Assembly: GCA_002751075.1 (NCBI GenBank)
Contig: NAOQ01000297.1
Location: forward strand, 80,001-94,141
DNA length: 14,141 nt
DNA from: Ichthyophonus hoferi
Lineage: Eukaryota > Opisthokonta > Ichthyosporea > Ichthyophonida > Ichthyophonidae
Reading direction: 5' to 3'
The notes beneath the pieces are model-generated. The model was not told the origin of the DNA, ran no database searches, and worked only from the letters and a program-made list of their open reading frames with translations. The position numbers and the translations under genes are program-made. Below, piece by piece: positions 1-10,231 of the stretch; the first letter of the stretch is position 1; every line of letters begins with the position of its first letter.

Positions 1-45
1 TTACATACTTACATACTTACATACTTACATACTTACATACTTACA
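1..45 (+). repeat. (TTACATAC)n microsatellite forming an intron 3' end
   Basis: Five full tandem copies of the 8-bp unit TTACATAC, followed by TTACAG. The AG at 45-46 is the acceptor of the PIEZO exon that starts at 47, so the repeat occupies the place of the usual polypyrimidine tract. The array may extend left of the window. The unit contains no AG on the plus strand, so the first AG met is the acceptor. Confidence 0.9.
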
Positions 46-46
46 G

Positions 47-1687
47 GTGGGAATTGAAACAAAATGACTTCTTGTTTGATAATCAACATCATTTGGTAGA
101 CCCAACCCCCTCTATTGAGGTTCTTACCTTTAACGAACCCACTGTGACCGGGGCTCTGAGTTATGTTGCTGGACTGGGCATCATGGGAATATATGTGTCT
201 GTTGTAAGTAGTGTTGTTGTAATAGGTTCCATAGAGTATTATATTATATGCTATATATTCATGTGTTGTATGGTATTTAGCACATATCTATGTAGGTGTG
301 TTGTACCCTGTTGTGGTATACGCATGTTAGACGTGTGGCTTGATATAGAGATATATACTGTATACTTCGCACTATGATTAATAGTCGATTTTGTTTGGTT
401 TTCTCTGTATTTTATATCCTTACTATACATATGTATGTATATGTATGTGTGTGTATATATGTATGTATATATAGATATGTTATCTTATTATAGTTCATCT
501 ATCCTGTCATCTTTCTATTGGATCATATATACCTATTCTTAATACCGAATCAACATAAATCATCACGATATATTCAAGTTTATTTTCTAATTTATGGACC
601 TTATCCAGTATGTTCGTTTATATAAAACTTAAATCATGGATTTTAATGGCTTGTATATTTTCTTTAAATAATATCAAAAAATAAAAATAAACTAAAACTA
701 TGAGATAAGAATATATTAACTGTGCGCTTTTAAAGTTGATTATATAATTATAGTCATTATATCCTACCATATATAGCTAACTAGCTAATGTATCAATGCA
801 CCATATATAAATTTAGATTAATCTTACCTGCCCGAGATTCTCGAGTTTGATTTAATTGCTTCTTACCTATCACACTGACTATAATAAGGTTACCCTCAGT
901 GTAACGGTCTGTAATTTAATTGAAAAAGATATTGGTTGCTAATTCACCTCTCTTTCTCTCTCTTTCTTTGTCTTTTTTTTTCTCTTTCTCTTTCTCTTTG
1001 TCTTTCCTCCTCTCTCTCTCTTTGTTTTTCACCTGTCTGTTCCTATGTTAGGTACTAGTGGTAGGTCGAGGTCTGCGAACCCTAATCACAGACATGCATG
1101 TGCGCATTATGTTTGAAGATATTATCAATGTGGATATTCTCCTTATGCTGGTCTCTGACATCTATATGTGCCGTGAGGTAAGCTATACCCATATACCAGT
1201 TACCAATTACCTATATATAGTAGATATAGTAGTTATAATAAATATGTGTGTATGTGGTTGTATGGCCAATAGCAGGTTATGTACCCATGATAAATATATA
1301 GTCGTCTGGACCTGTGAGTGCACGCTTTGACTAGCATTTCTATTGGGTCATTGCTCACAGCTATTAATTAATTTATTAAGGTCCAAGGATTATTCACCAT
1401 TGTCATGTGATTTCACCATCATACATGCATACTACCATATTATATAGTACATACGCACTCTCATATGTACATACTATTATATACACTGCTATACTATCAT
1501 ACAAAGGTAGTGGCATCAATATATATACATATATACATACTATCATACATAATAACATACATAACGTCCACAGGTCGGCAACCTTTACCTAGAGGAGGTT
1601 CTATACCGGCACCTAGTTGAAATATACCGAGACTCAGCCGCACTAATACGATGGACAGATCCGCGACTACATATCAAGCAAGATTAG
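47..1687 (+). CDS. PIEZO: PIEZO mechanosensitive channel, C-terminal part (last three exons)
   Basis: The last three exons of a PIEZO gene; the 5' part lies outside the window. Exons are 47-203, 1052-1177 and 1574-1687 (stop TAG 1685-1687), with introns 204-1051 (GTAAGT...TTAG) and 1178-1573 (GTAAGC...ACAG), both phase 0. They encode 131 residues. Exon 47-203 is the end of the extracellular cap and the start of the pore-lining inner helix (WEL near its start, then GLGIMGIYVSV, like GYGIMGLYVSI in human PIEZO1). Exon 1052-1177 gives VLVVGR and IMFED, matching the hydrophobic gate (mouse L2475/V2476) and upper neck (M2493/F2494). Exon 1574-1687 gives LEEVLY and IRWT, matching ELEEELY and IKWT of the cytosolic C-terminal domain. 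Mouse P2536/E2537 align with Ser-Ala here, and the tail is about five residues longer. The alignment is ungapped from GLGIMG to IRWT. PIEZOs are trimeric mechanically gated cation channels of the plasma membrane. The family call is firm; paralogue number cannot be told. Confidence 0.93.
421..480. repeat. (GTATAT/GTATGT)n-rich low-complexity tract
   Basis: A purine-pyrimidine alternating tract of ATGTATGTATAT-type words inside the first visible PIEZO intron (204-1051). Apart from this tract and the CT-rich tract near its end, I see nothing but AT-rich sequence in that intron. Confidence 0.7.
948..1030 (+). repeat. CT-rich polypyrimidine microsatellite before a PIEZO exon
   Basis: About 80 bases almost entirely of C and T (CTCTCTTT, TCTTTCTC and related words), ending about 20 bases before the TTAG acceptor at 1048-1051. 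It lies where the intron's polypyrimidine tract is expected and greatly extends it. Confidence 0.8.
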
Positions 1688-1853
1688 ATATATAATAGAG
1701 GGATAATTGCATAGATATATAGATACAGCCTTAGTATATTCATATCTATATCTTTTATATTTTTCCTACAAATACTTAGTGGATACCTTGCATTGCATAC
1801 ACTAGCCCATTGATATATATATATATATAATATATACAAGTTGCTGTACATAC

Positions 1854-1890
1854 ATTAAAAAGCCAATATATCAGGGGTTCTGAAAATAAA
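1854..1890 (+). terminator. Candidate poly(A) signals of PIEZO
   Basis: ATTAAA at 1854-1859 and AATAAA at 1885-1890 are the first canonical hexamers after the PIEZO stop codon at 1685-1687. They would give a 3' UTR of roughly 190-230 bases. The AATAAA sits inside the left terminal repeat of the MITE-like element at 1873-2124. No cleavage site can be read directly. Confidence 0.45.
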
Positions 1891-2124
1891 ATCGACATAT
1901 TTTTTTTAAAAAAGTTTTTTAATCAGCACTTTTTTTTTTTTTTGAAAATATTATAGAAAATGTATGTAAAAAATACAATTCCCATAGTAAAATTACCAAA
2001 AAAGTAAATTTCTTTCAATTTTCTCTTTATTATTTTATTTTGTTTTTTTATTTCGGGTTTTTTTATATATATTTAAAGTTTTCATTTATTTTCGGGATTT
2101 GTCCATTTATTTCCGGAAACCCCT
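1873..2124. mobile_element. Putative MITE-like non-autonomous DNA element
   Basis: The two ends form an imperfect inverted repeat. AGGGGTT at 1873-1879 is repeated inverted at 2118-2124 (AACCCCT). The match extends inward for about 26 columns with two one-base gaps and about 21 identities, through ...AAATAAA...GACA. The right half has three copies of a TTTATTTCGGG-like word (2047-2057, 2085-2096, 2106-2116), resembling the subterminal repeats of many small DNA elements. The interior is A/T homopolymer-rich and has no coding capacity. I see no clear target-site duplication, so the superfamily is left open and the element may be old. It could also be a chance inverted repeat in AT-rich sequence. 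Confidence 0.45.
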
Positions 2125-4031
2125 TTAAAAGCTTACTACTTTGAATTTTGCTATATTTTTTTTTGTTTTGCTGTTGCTTTTGACCCAGGGTTAGCATATA
2201 ATATCATTAGCTTTTAAGAATATTTACTATGGCAGATTTATCCTTATATACAATCCATACTTAACGCATATGCTATTATTTTTATATAACATAGCATATT
2301 AGCCGAGGTCATTTATCCGTTTATAACACAATTGTAAAGTAATACACATGAAATACACATTCTTGTTTTTGCACAAGTGAGAATTCTTCCTACTTCTTTA
2401 TATATATGTATATGTATGTATTATATTATATTGGAAGCCTATTATATCTCGGTCTATATCACATTGGATGGTTCCTGCTTGTTTTAATAAGATTTGGACT
2501 AGATAGTATAAAGATACAAGTAGTATATTTTAATGAAATATAATACATTTATTTCATCATTTATAATAAAATCTAATATATTAAAAAACTGCTATACCAT
2601 GTCAGTCGGTTACACACTAAAATTGATTTCAAATATTTCAAATTCCCCACTAAGAGATAGGAGTTAAATTAAGTGTATCGATTACATTATATATATGTAA
2701 GCTATGCAACAACTATCTAGTCTACCTACATAATAATGTATAGTGTACAGTGTTGTATAACTGGTGCATTCTATACTGTACTGTTGAAAGACAACGCCTT
2801 TGACGCTGTAGGTAGGATATTTCATCTTTTCTGCTGGTATTAAATTTAATATGGTTCAAAATTTACTTATCTAATCCAATTGTATACTCCAAACTTAACA
2901 AGATTTGGCATAGTACAACATAGTTTTATAATACTCTACTTTATATTATAACAAAGTATAAAATGATTTTCCCATTGGAGTATAAAATGTATTCACCAGT
3001 TATGTAACAGTGTCGTCTGAAATTTACATTTTCAAAATCCTAGTGCTTGCTTATGCGGCACAATACCCTCGTATTAACATGAACTATAATTTTTTGTTGT
3101 GTTGACATACTAATTGGCACATGATAGTAGTGTAGTAGTCACTGTTGGAGTCTATCTCGTTTTATACATGAATGTCAAAAACACTAGATTTCCTGATGTT
3201 TTCAGCGAGAGTAAGTAGAATATTTTTCTTAGTTATTACAGTTGGCAAAGTTATAACCAAAAATCTTTAAGAGAAAAAGAAAAAAAGAAAAGAAAAAAGG
3301 CAGTTTAGTTTTCGTTATTTCGTTAGCTTTACATTCTAAATTTATGTGTGTATTACTTAAAAAAAAATTAATATAGAGAAATTAAATTATATCCATAGTA
3401 CTACAAAGGATTGGCTAATAATAAAAATATAATCTATAATAACTTAACCTATATATCTATATATTATGTGTGCTATTTTGGCACAGTATCAAGCCTAGCA
3501 CAGAATAATGCTTGTTAAACAATAGCAATAAACGATATTACTTGCACTATACTATACAGTGAAATACTACACTATTAAAATAAACTATTTATATATATAG
3601 TCTTGTAATAAATACTAATATGCCAAAACAAAGTAGACACTGAAATAATAATAATAAAATATATTATAATAATAATCTCAAACAATATACAGGCTTTCCT
3701 ATTATATGAAGTATTTTATGTAACAAAATATAGATATATAGTACAAACCATATACCATCCAATCTTAATTGCTGATTACATACATCATCCAATCAAATGG
3801 TCAATAATCTCCACAGCAAAGGAGAACTTCTTATGATTGGTAAAAATGCAAATAGTTAAAAGAGATGGAGACTGGTAATTGGTGCCTGAAATCCATAAAG
3901 CAAGTACTGTTTGGCTAACTACGCTAACTAAAACCATACAACACCAATTTGCAGCTAAATACATGTATACATGTATACAATATATATATAATATTGAAAA
4001 CTGCACTATTTGGGCTTATAGCATTCGGTAT
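2125..4031. other. Convergent intergenic region, no gene seen
   Basis: AT-rich sequence between the PIEZO and SHMT 3' ends. It contains a purine tract at about 3268-3300, AAT-type repeats at about 3646-3675 and many TATA-type runs. No open frame resembles a protein. The two overlapping open frames near 3785-4175 on opposite strands have no recognisable content, and the plus-strand one runs through the last SHMT exon. Read in the SHMT direction, no AATAAA or ATTAAA hexamer is present in about 3500-4031, so the SHMT poly(A) signal is non-canonical or further away. Confidence 0.6.
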
Positions 4032-5571
4032 TTACAGGCGATACTTCATATCCTCTACAGTCCAGCCTGGAATACCAAACTTGGTAGCCATTGCCTCCAC
4101 ATCATCCTTCAAGGTCTGTTGATTGCAATGATTTTATTATATTTAGTGATAATTAGTGGGTTGGGAAACAACTAGAACAAGAAAGAAAAAAACTATATAC
4201 ATACGCAAATATAAATACTTGTCTACTTTTTTCAATAATGAAGTCTTAAGTTTAACAATATATCTATATATATTCTGTTGATATATTCTGTTTATTATAC
4301 TAATGTATAAAACAATTGCCTCAAATAAAAGATTTTTAATTATTATGGGCTAATACTATTTCTAAATATGATTAGAGAGCTAATTATAATGCTCCAAATG
4401 ATTGGATTTATGCTCATACTAATAATGTAGTAGGATTTATGACCTATGTCTGTGATAGTGTAAATAATAATAATCCACTTTGGGGAAAAAACAAAAACAT
4501 TCAATCTATATATGATTGTGATCGAGTTAGATAGAGCACATTAATTAGTATAGATATTATGCAATTATATAAGCCCACAATGAAATGAGACTCCATTTAA
4601 ACTCCAACTTAACAACAGATGCAGTCAAATGTGATCATCATTTCAATATTATAATAAACGGACTTATACTATTTACACATAATATTGAGATATAATGCCA
4701 AAACCACTAATGTTGTGACTGTATTGCCAAGGACATGTATAACAGATTAATAGATTCATATATATAATACATATCTATAACATATAACATAAAATACAGA
4801 AAAAGCAAGCTATTCCTACCTTAACATCCTTGTTTCCGGGGAGAGCCTTAACAAAGTCGACAAGTTTCTTGCCGTGTGTTTTCTGTTACAAGCATTGACA
4901 CAAGTGTTAACTGTTTGTAATGCATAATGCAGTGCTTGGTCATTCTTAGGCAGAAAATACAACACGTTGTTTACATATATAAACTCCAAAGTGAAAATAA
5001 TCACCATATGGTAATCATTATAATGTATAATATAATTTATAATATAATGTATTGCACATCCAGTACCTACTTTACATACATTCTACAACCATATTACCAA
5101 TGACATTATGTTATTCATTATATATATATACAACCCCATTTTTATTCTTGGCTCTCATTGGGGCACAAATATATAGGTATATTAATATTATTGTATAATT
5201 ATATTATTGCATTGCTATATATAGCCACGCAAGAGACTACTACAAGCCAGTTATGTAAACACAAAGAACATATACCTGGGTTTCAAGGGCAATTTGCACG
5301 CCCCTATGAAGGAAATCAGCAACCTGTACGAAGTCATCAGTCTCAAAGCCTCGAGAAGTAAGTGCACTTGTACCTAGAGGAATGGTGGGTAAAGAGGGGA
5401 TTGTATAGATGTTAGTAACTAGGCTAGCACTGCTGGTAAAGAACATGAGGTGAGAGATAATAACAGAGTTTAGATAAATATATAAATGTATAAAAATGGG
5501 CACGGAGAGGTAGAGGAGAGGCTAAAGAAAGAAGAGAAAAAAAAAGTAGAATAGGAATAACTATGCAATTA

Positions 5572-5606
<35 letters not shown>

Positions 5607-8600
5607 AATCACTTACCTAGACGTATTCCACCAGGAGTCATCGCACTGGTATCCTTAGGCACCGAGTTCTTGTTAATGGTCATGCTGCATAATTAACCAT
5701 TAATTAATAACAATTAGTATAATTAATTAGCAAGTGATTCGGATTGACAATAACATTATTAGTTTATAATTGACGAGTATATGAAATGCACATAAAGGTT
5801 CTATAGTTACATTTACATATATATAGGTAAAACATAGAATATATATGTATGTATATATGCCTACCTAGCCTCCTCAAACAGCTTCTCTAACTTGGAGCCA
5901 GTAAGACCTTGAGGGCGTACATCCCACAGCACACAGTGGTTATCAGTACCACCAGTAACTAGGGTGTAACCGTGCTCGACCAGGCGATTGGCCAACTATC
6001 AGGAACGTTTTTTGTTAGTCTCTGGATGTTGTTTACGGAAGACCTCTACTTTATGATATATACTATACTATATTATCAAAAACAAAACTTATGCATAAGA
6101 CAAGTCACCTCAGTACAGATGTAGATGTGTATAACTAAATATTTTCATGTAGGAATGTCAATATATACATGTGTAGGTATATATACACATATGTATATAC
6201 GTATATGCATATTAATATACTTCATATTTCTCACTATAAAGATAATGTTTTAATGTTTTAACAAAGATACAAAGAGCAATTTCAATACTAAAAAGAAGTT
6301 ATACACTTAACCTGCATCCATACATACACAAGCATACATAAATAATTAACATTAAAACCAAGAAAAAGAACTACACATACAGCAGCGGCATTATCCCTGA
6401 CTCTCTTAGCATAGAGCTGGAACTCAGGGGTAGTGGACTGTTTGAGTGCGACTGCAATGGCTGCAATGGTGTGGTTGTGGGGTCCACCCTGGCAGGCCGG
6501 GAAGACAGCGTTGTTAATGCGTGTCTCAAGGTCACTCAACTTGGCACCCTTCTCGGCTGTCTTGCGGTAGTAGATTATACCAGCCCTGGGTCCACGGATG
6601 GACTGTGGGGGTAAAGGAATATGAGAATAGTTAACTTAGTGTGTGTGCATGTATCATAATTCTTTTAAATATGTTTTTTTTTTTTTTGGCAAGCAACGAA
6701 ACATTATATCCTGTTTAACTTTCCAGTATTCATATTAGATTAAAAAATACTACAGAAAAAAACTTTAATGACAAACAAACGCAAACGAATCCAATACATA
6801 CCCAGGTGTAGGCTGTACAATGATAATAATACTAGAGAAAACACCGATAGATATAGAAACGATGGGAGGTTTATATATATATATAAATTAAATAGAAAAG
6901 AAGGCAAAAGATACAATAAAGAGAAGAGGATATAATAAACGGGAAGAAATAAACGGAAGTGAACCACAAAAAAAATTGATAATATATAGCAATGAATAAG
7001 ATATGATACGAGATCCAGCGTACATACATAAAACTACATTGAAAACAAACATACCTTATGGGTAGTAGTAACAACGACGTCACAGAATTCAAAGGGGTTG
7101 TTCTGGACCCGACCAGCAACCAATCCACTGGTGTGAGCCATATCCATCATCAGATAGGCATCGTGGGCATCAGCAATCTGTGATTAGGAACCAATTGCAT
7201 TTAGTTGGGAATTAGTTAATTATAATAGGTCTATCCCCAATTTTTATTGGGTTATTAAAATGCATAGGAATATTAGTTTATCCGTATGTTGTTATTTTCT
7301 GTTCAGTGAGATTTATCAACGATTAAAGTAGTCTGTATGTCTATGATAGGGAATGAGAGAAAGGGTTTATTATTTATTGTAATGCAAGTAATAATAAGTG
7401 AATATATATATAAACGAATATCATTATGAGATGTGTCATTATATTTTAATGGCAATATGCAATACATTATTATATATAATGCAACTATAAAACACATTGC
7501 TATAGGAGGTCTACAACACAAGTAATTAACTAGTACATATACACACCTTACGTAGACGGGCAAAGTCCCAGTCTCTGGGGTAGGCACTACCTCCACATAC
7601 AATAACATTAGGCCTGAACACCTTGGCTGTTGCTTCTAGTTGTTCATAGTTGATATATCCAGTCTCCTGTGTGATTAAATGTTAGTATTACAACATAATA
7701 TATCATAGTATATCATACATAGTTAATCACAACATCCATATTTGGTTATATATATATAAAAATATGATATTATGAAATGTTTGGATTTATCTAAATAATA
7801 CAATAACATATTGTATAATTACATAATTACAATCAATTTCATTTTAAAACTACTTATACAACTCTTACAAACATAACTATAACCAAATATGTATATTAGA
7901 GACATGTTTTATGCTTTAGAAAGAGAGAGAAATAATATTAATATTTTTTTGCAAACATTCTCGTAGTTAAAAAAACATAAATGTATACGTACAGGGTTGG
8001 TCTGGTAGGGTGTTGACTGGAAGAAAATAGAACTGCAGGATAATTTTCTCTTGGCGGTGGCATAGCCGTGAGTAAGGCTAAAGTATAGTAATGTACATAG
8101 GTTAGTACAAGGTAGCCTGTATATGTATATGAATACTTGTACTTTAATACATATATATTTATACTATAATGTATATACCTCAGGTTTTTAACACTGTGAA
8201 TGACTCCACAATTAATGATTGCACGTGTGGGTATGTATATGTAAGATAGTATACAATGGTCTATTATAGTATGATGATATAATAGTTCAATAGTAAGATA
8301 CTATATATGGTAATATAAATAGAGGAAGAGGAGAAGGGGAAAAGAGGGAGAAGAGGGAGAGGGCCACATACTGTCCACCTGAAGGTAGGTCAAGTCCCAT
8401 CAGGCGGTCATTGGGCTGCATCATGCCTGTATAGGCCGCAAAGTTCGCGGTACTTCCTGTAGGGGCAAGGCAGGTTAGTATATGTACACCATAGCATACC
8501 CTACCGTACATACATAAAGAAAGGTAATGTGAAAGAACTATTGGAAGGTATCATATGTTTGTTCATATGCTTGATATGCTTCGTTATCTACCAACACTTC

Positions 8601-9986
8601 CATAAAATCTTCTACGAGTGGTAATTTTATCATATAAAAACATATAAGAGTATGATATCAAGCAAGGAGGTAAATAAGAAAAACCTGGCTAAAGAAAGAG
8701 AAACTTACACACATGCATACACAACATTTCACACCATATGCCATACAAGACAATACATACCGGAATATGGCTGGACATTGACACCCCAGTTGTCAGGGGT
8801 GAGGCGGAACGCCTGTAGAGCTCTCTTCTGACAGATCTCTTCCACCTGATCAATGAATTCGTTACCACCATAGTAACGGGCATGTGGCAGACCTGTGAGT
8901 AGGGAGTGGGTAGCATAGAGACAGTTGGCAGTGTAAGTGTATGTTTATGAAGGAAAGATCTAATTCCTTTGTACAACTTAATAGGCACTGCATCACTTTT
9001 TTTTAATATAGCCATGTGAGAGTAAACTAAATACTACATTAAAATATCTAACCAATTATTTAACTCAGTTATTATCCTGTACATTTAAAACATAATAGAA
9101 ACATAATGTAATTGGAGAAATAAATTTTAAATAATTAATGCATATAGAGATGTGCTCCAGACGCATTTCTGATTGGCTATTAAGGAATGTACGTGCATTG
9201 TGGTTGCACTCTATTTATAATTAAATTATAATTATTTTTTAATATTAATTTTAATTTTAATTGTAAATTAGCCAGTATAACAAACACACAAACATCACAG
9301 AAAGGTACTAGGACGCGGCTCACAACTACATACATATAAAACATCTATCTTGTAATAGTAGTAGTAATAATAATATACAAATAAACAATAAAAGGAATGC
9401 GCATAATAATAATACCTATGTAGAAGTATTAATGAGAATGATAGAAAGTATTTGAAAAGCCTTCGCCCTGCTTACCTTCAGAGTACTTGTTGGTCAATGC
9501 AGATCCATTAGCTTCCATTACAGCCCTAGAGGTAAAGTTCTCACTGGCAATCAACTCCAAACCCCTCCACTGTCTGTTCTTCTCCTTCTCAATCAAGTCA
9601 AAGATCTCGGGATCCTCCTCTTTCAGAGACGTTAGAAGCATAGCATCCTATCAGTGAAAATAAATGTTAATAGGGGCCAGTGGGGACATGTAATTGATGG
9701 ATTAAATGACTTAATTTCTAATAATAAAAAATAAAAAATCTAACACCCCTAAATCCCTAAATCAGTCGTATTATTTATGCATATAAAAGACGTCTTTTTC
9801 CTTATAGAAATATTTATATATTTATATATTTATATATAAAATTCTCAGTTGCAATGGGTCCCAAAATACACTTACAGGTCCACGGGCTGTCGCAATAGAG
9901 CGGCGAAGAATGGTGGCAGCCATAGCCATAGCAGTGGGTCGGTTAAGGGTCATCCCCAAACCGCGTGCAACAGCACTAATCTGCAT
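4032..9986 (-). CDS. SHMT: Serine hydroxymethyltransferase, probably mitochondrial, 13 exons
   Basis: PLP enzyme interconverting serine plus tetrahydrofolate with glycine plus 5,10-methylene-tetrahydrofolate. Exons in transcript order: 9986-9876, 9647-9476, 8892-8761, 8456-8372, 8077-7993, 7666-7547, 7177-7055, 6602-6381, 5995-5865, 5684-5617, 5373-5276, 4882-4820, 4115-4032. All 12 introns are GT-AG and all phases agree, giving 1494 nt, 497 residues and TAA at 4034-4032. Human SHMT2 has about 504 residues. Visible motifs: LELIASENF (exon 2); NKYSEG with E94 (E. coli E57) and [10 protein letters not shown] with Y102 (Y65); GGHLTHG with H167 (H126); DMAH with D247 and H250 (D200, H203); TTTHK with K276, the PLP Schiff-base lysine (K229), last codon of exon 7; QGGPHNH; GGIRLG with R415 (R363). 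All catalytic residues are present. Residues 1-37 have five Arg and no Asp/Glu, like a mitochondrial presequence. M40 could start a cytosolic form. HTSG replaces the usual HISG. The start is the ATG at 9986 in AACATG context. Confidence 0.97.
5575..5604. repeat. (AT)15 microsatellite in SHMT intron 10
   Basis: Thirty bases of perfect AT dinucleotide repeat, beginning 12 bases inside the intron from the SHMT exon 10 boundary (5617). Such tracts vary readily in length, so the donor-site neighbourhood is likely polymorphic. Confidence 0.9.
8893..9475 (-). other. SHMT intron 2, AT-rich with a CCAAT-type box
   Basis: The second longest SHMT intron. Besides AT-rich sequence it holds a good CCAAT-box word read on the minus strand (AGCCAATCA near 9170-9182), a T/A-rich palindromic block near 9215-9265, and short TAG/TAA trinucleotide runs near 9355-9375. 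The box could belong to an internal promoter, but its order relative to the nearby TATAAATA word does not fit a minus-strand promoter. No RNA gene is recognised. Confidence 0.3.
9801..9838. repeat. (ATTTATAT)n short tandem repeat in SHMT intron 1
   Basis: About three to four imperfect copies of an 8-base ATTTATAT unit in the intron between the presequence exon and exon 2 of SHMT. I see nothing else in this 228-base intron. Confidence 0.65.
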
Positions 9987-10030
9987 GTTGGCTTTTACTA
10001 AAGGAAAAAAAAATAAAAAAATAGAAGTAT
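9987..10030 (-). other. Strong splice-acceptor-like site just upstream of the SHMT start
   Basis: Read on the minus strand, a T-rich tract (about 10030-10000) ends in CCTTTAG, with the AG at 9999-9998, followed by 11 bases and the SHMT ATG. This looks like a 3' splice site for a 5' UTR intron, or possibly a trans-splicing acceptor. A candidate donor is weak: GTAAAG near 10483-10488. The reading frame is open upstream of the ATG to about 10190, but that stretch includes the T-rich tract and has no SHMT resemblance. Confidence 0.45.
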
Positions 10031-10186
10031 TAGTATAGGATAGTAGTGGATTATCAATACGGGTGGCGGGGGATGGTATAAGAAGAAATTGAAGAGGAAA
10101 GTGTGCTTTTGAAGATGTAAAGTGTACGTATACATAAGCTATGTGGATCTGTAGTGGTTGAGTTTGAAGTTGGATGTTCATGTAAA

Positions 10187-10231
10187 CCATACAAGTAAAA
10201 TAAAATAAAATAATGTAATGTAATGTAATGA
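10187..10231. repeat. TAAAA and TAATG short tandem repeats
   Basis: Two adjacent pentanucleotide arrays, (TAAAA)n running into (TAATG)n, in the sequence upstream of SHMT. Confidence 0.75.

Noticed and set aside
204-377. Open reading beyond the first PIEZO exon
   Set aside because: Similarity to PIEZO stops exactly at a GTAAGT donor and resumes at 1052, so the remainder is intron.
1407-1592. Plus-strand open frame of 61 codons before the last PIEZO exon
   Set aside because: It is made of CATA/TACA low-complexity repeats within the intron and enters the last exon in the wrong frame.
3785-4175. Overlapping open frames on both strands at the SHMT 3' end
   Set aside because: The plus-strand frame includes the antisense of the last SHMT exon. 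The rest is AT-rich non-coding sequence without protein resemblance.
9822-10190. In-frame upstream extension of the SHMT open frame by 68 codons
   Set aside because: It reads through a T-rich splice-acceptor-like tract and has no resemblance to SHMT leaders. The ATG at 9986 with an Arg-rich leader is the better start.
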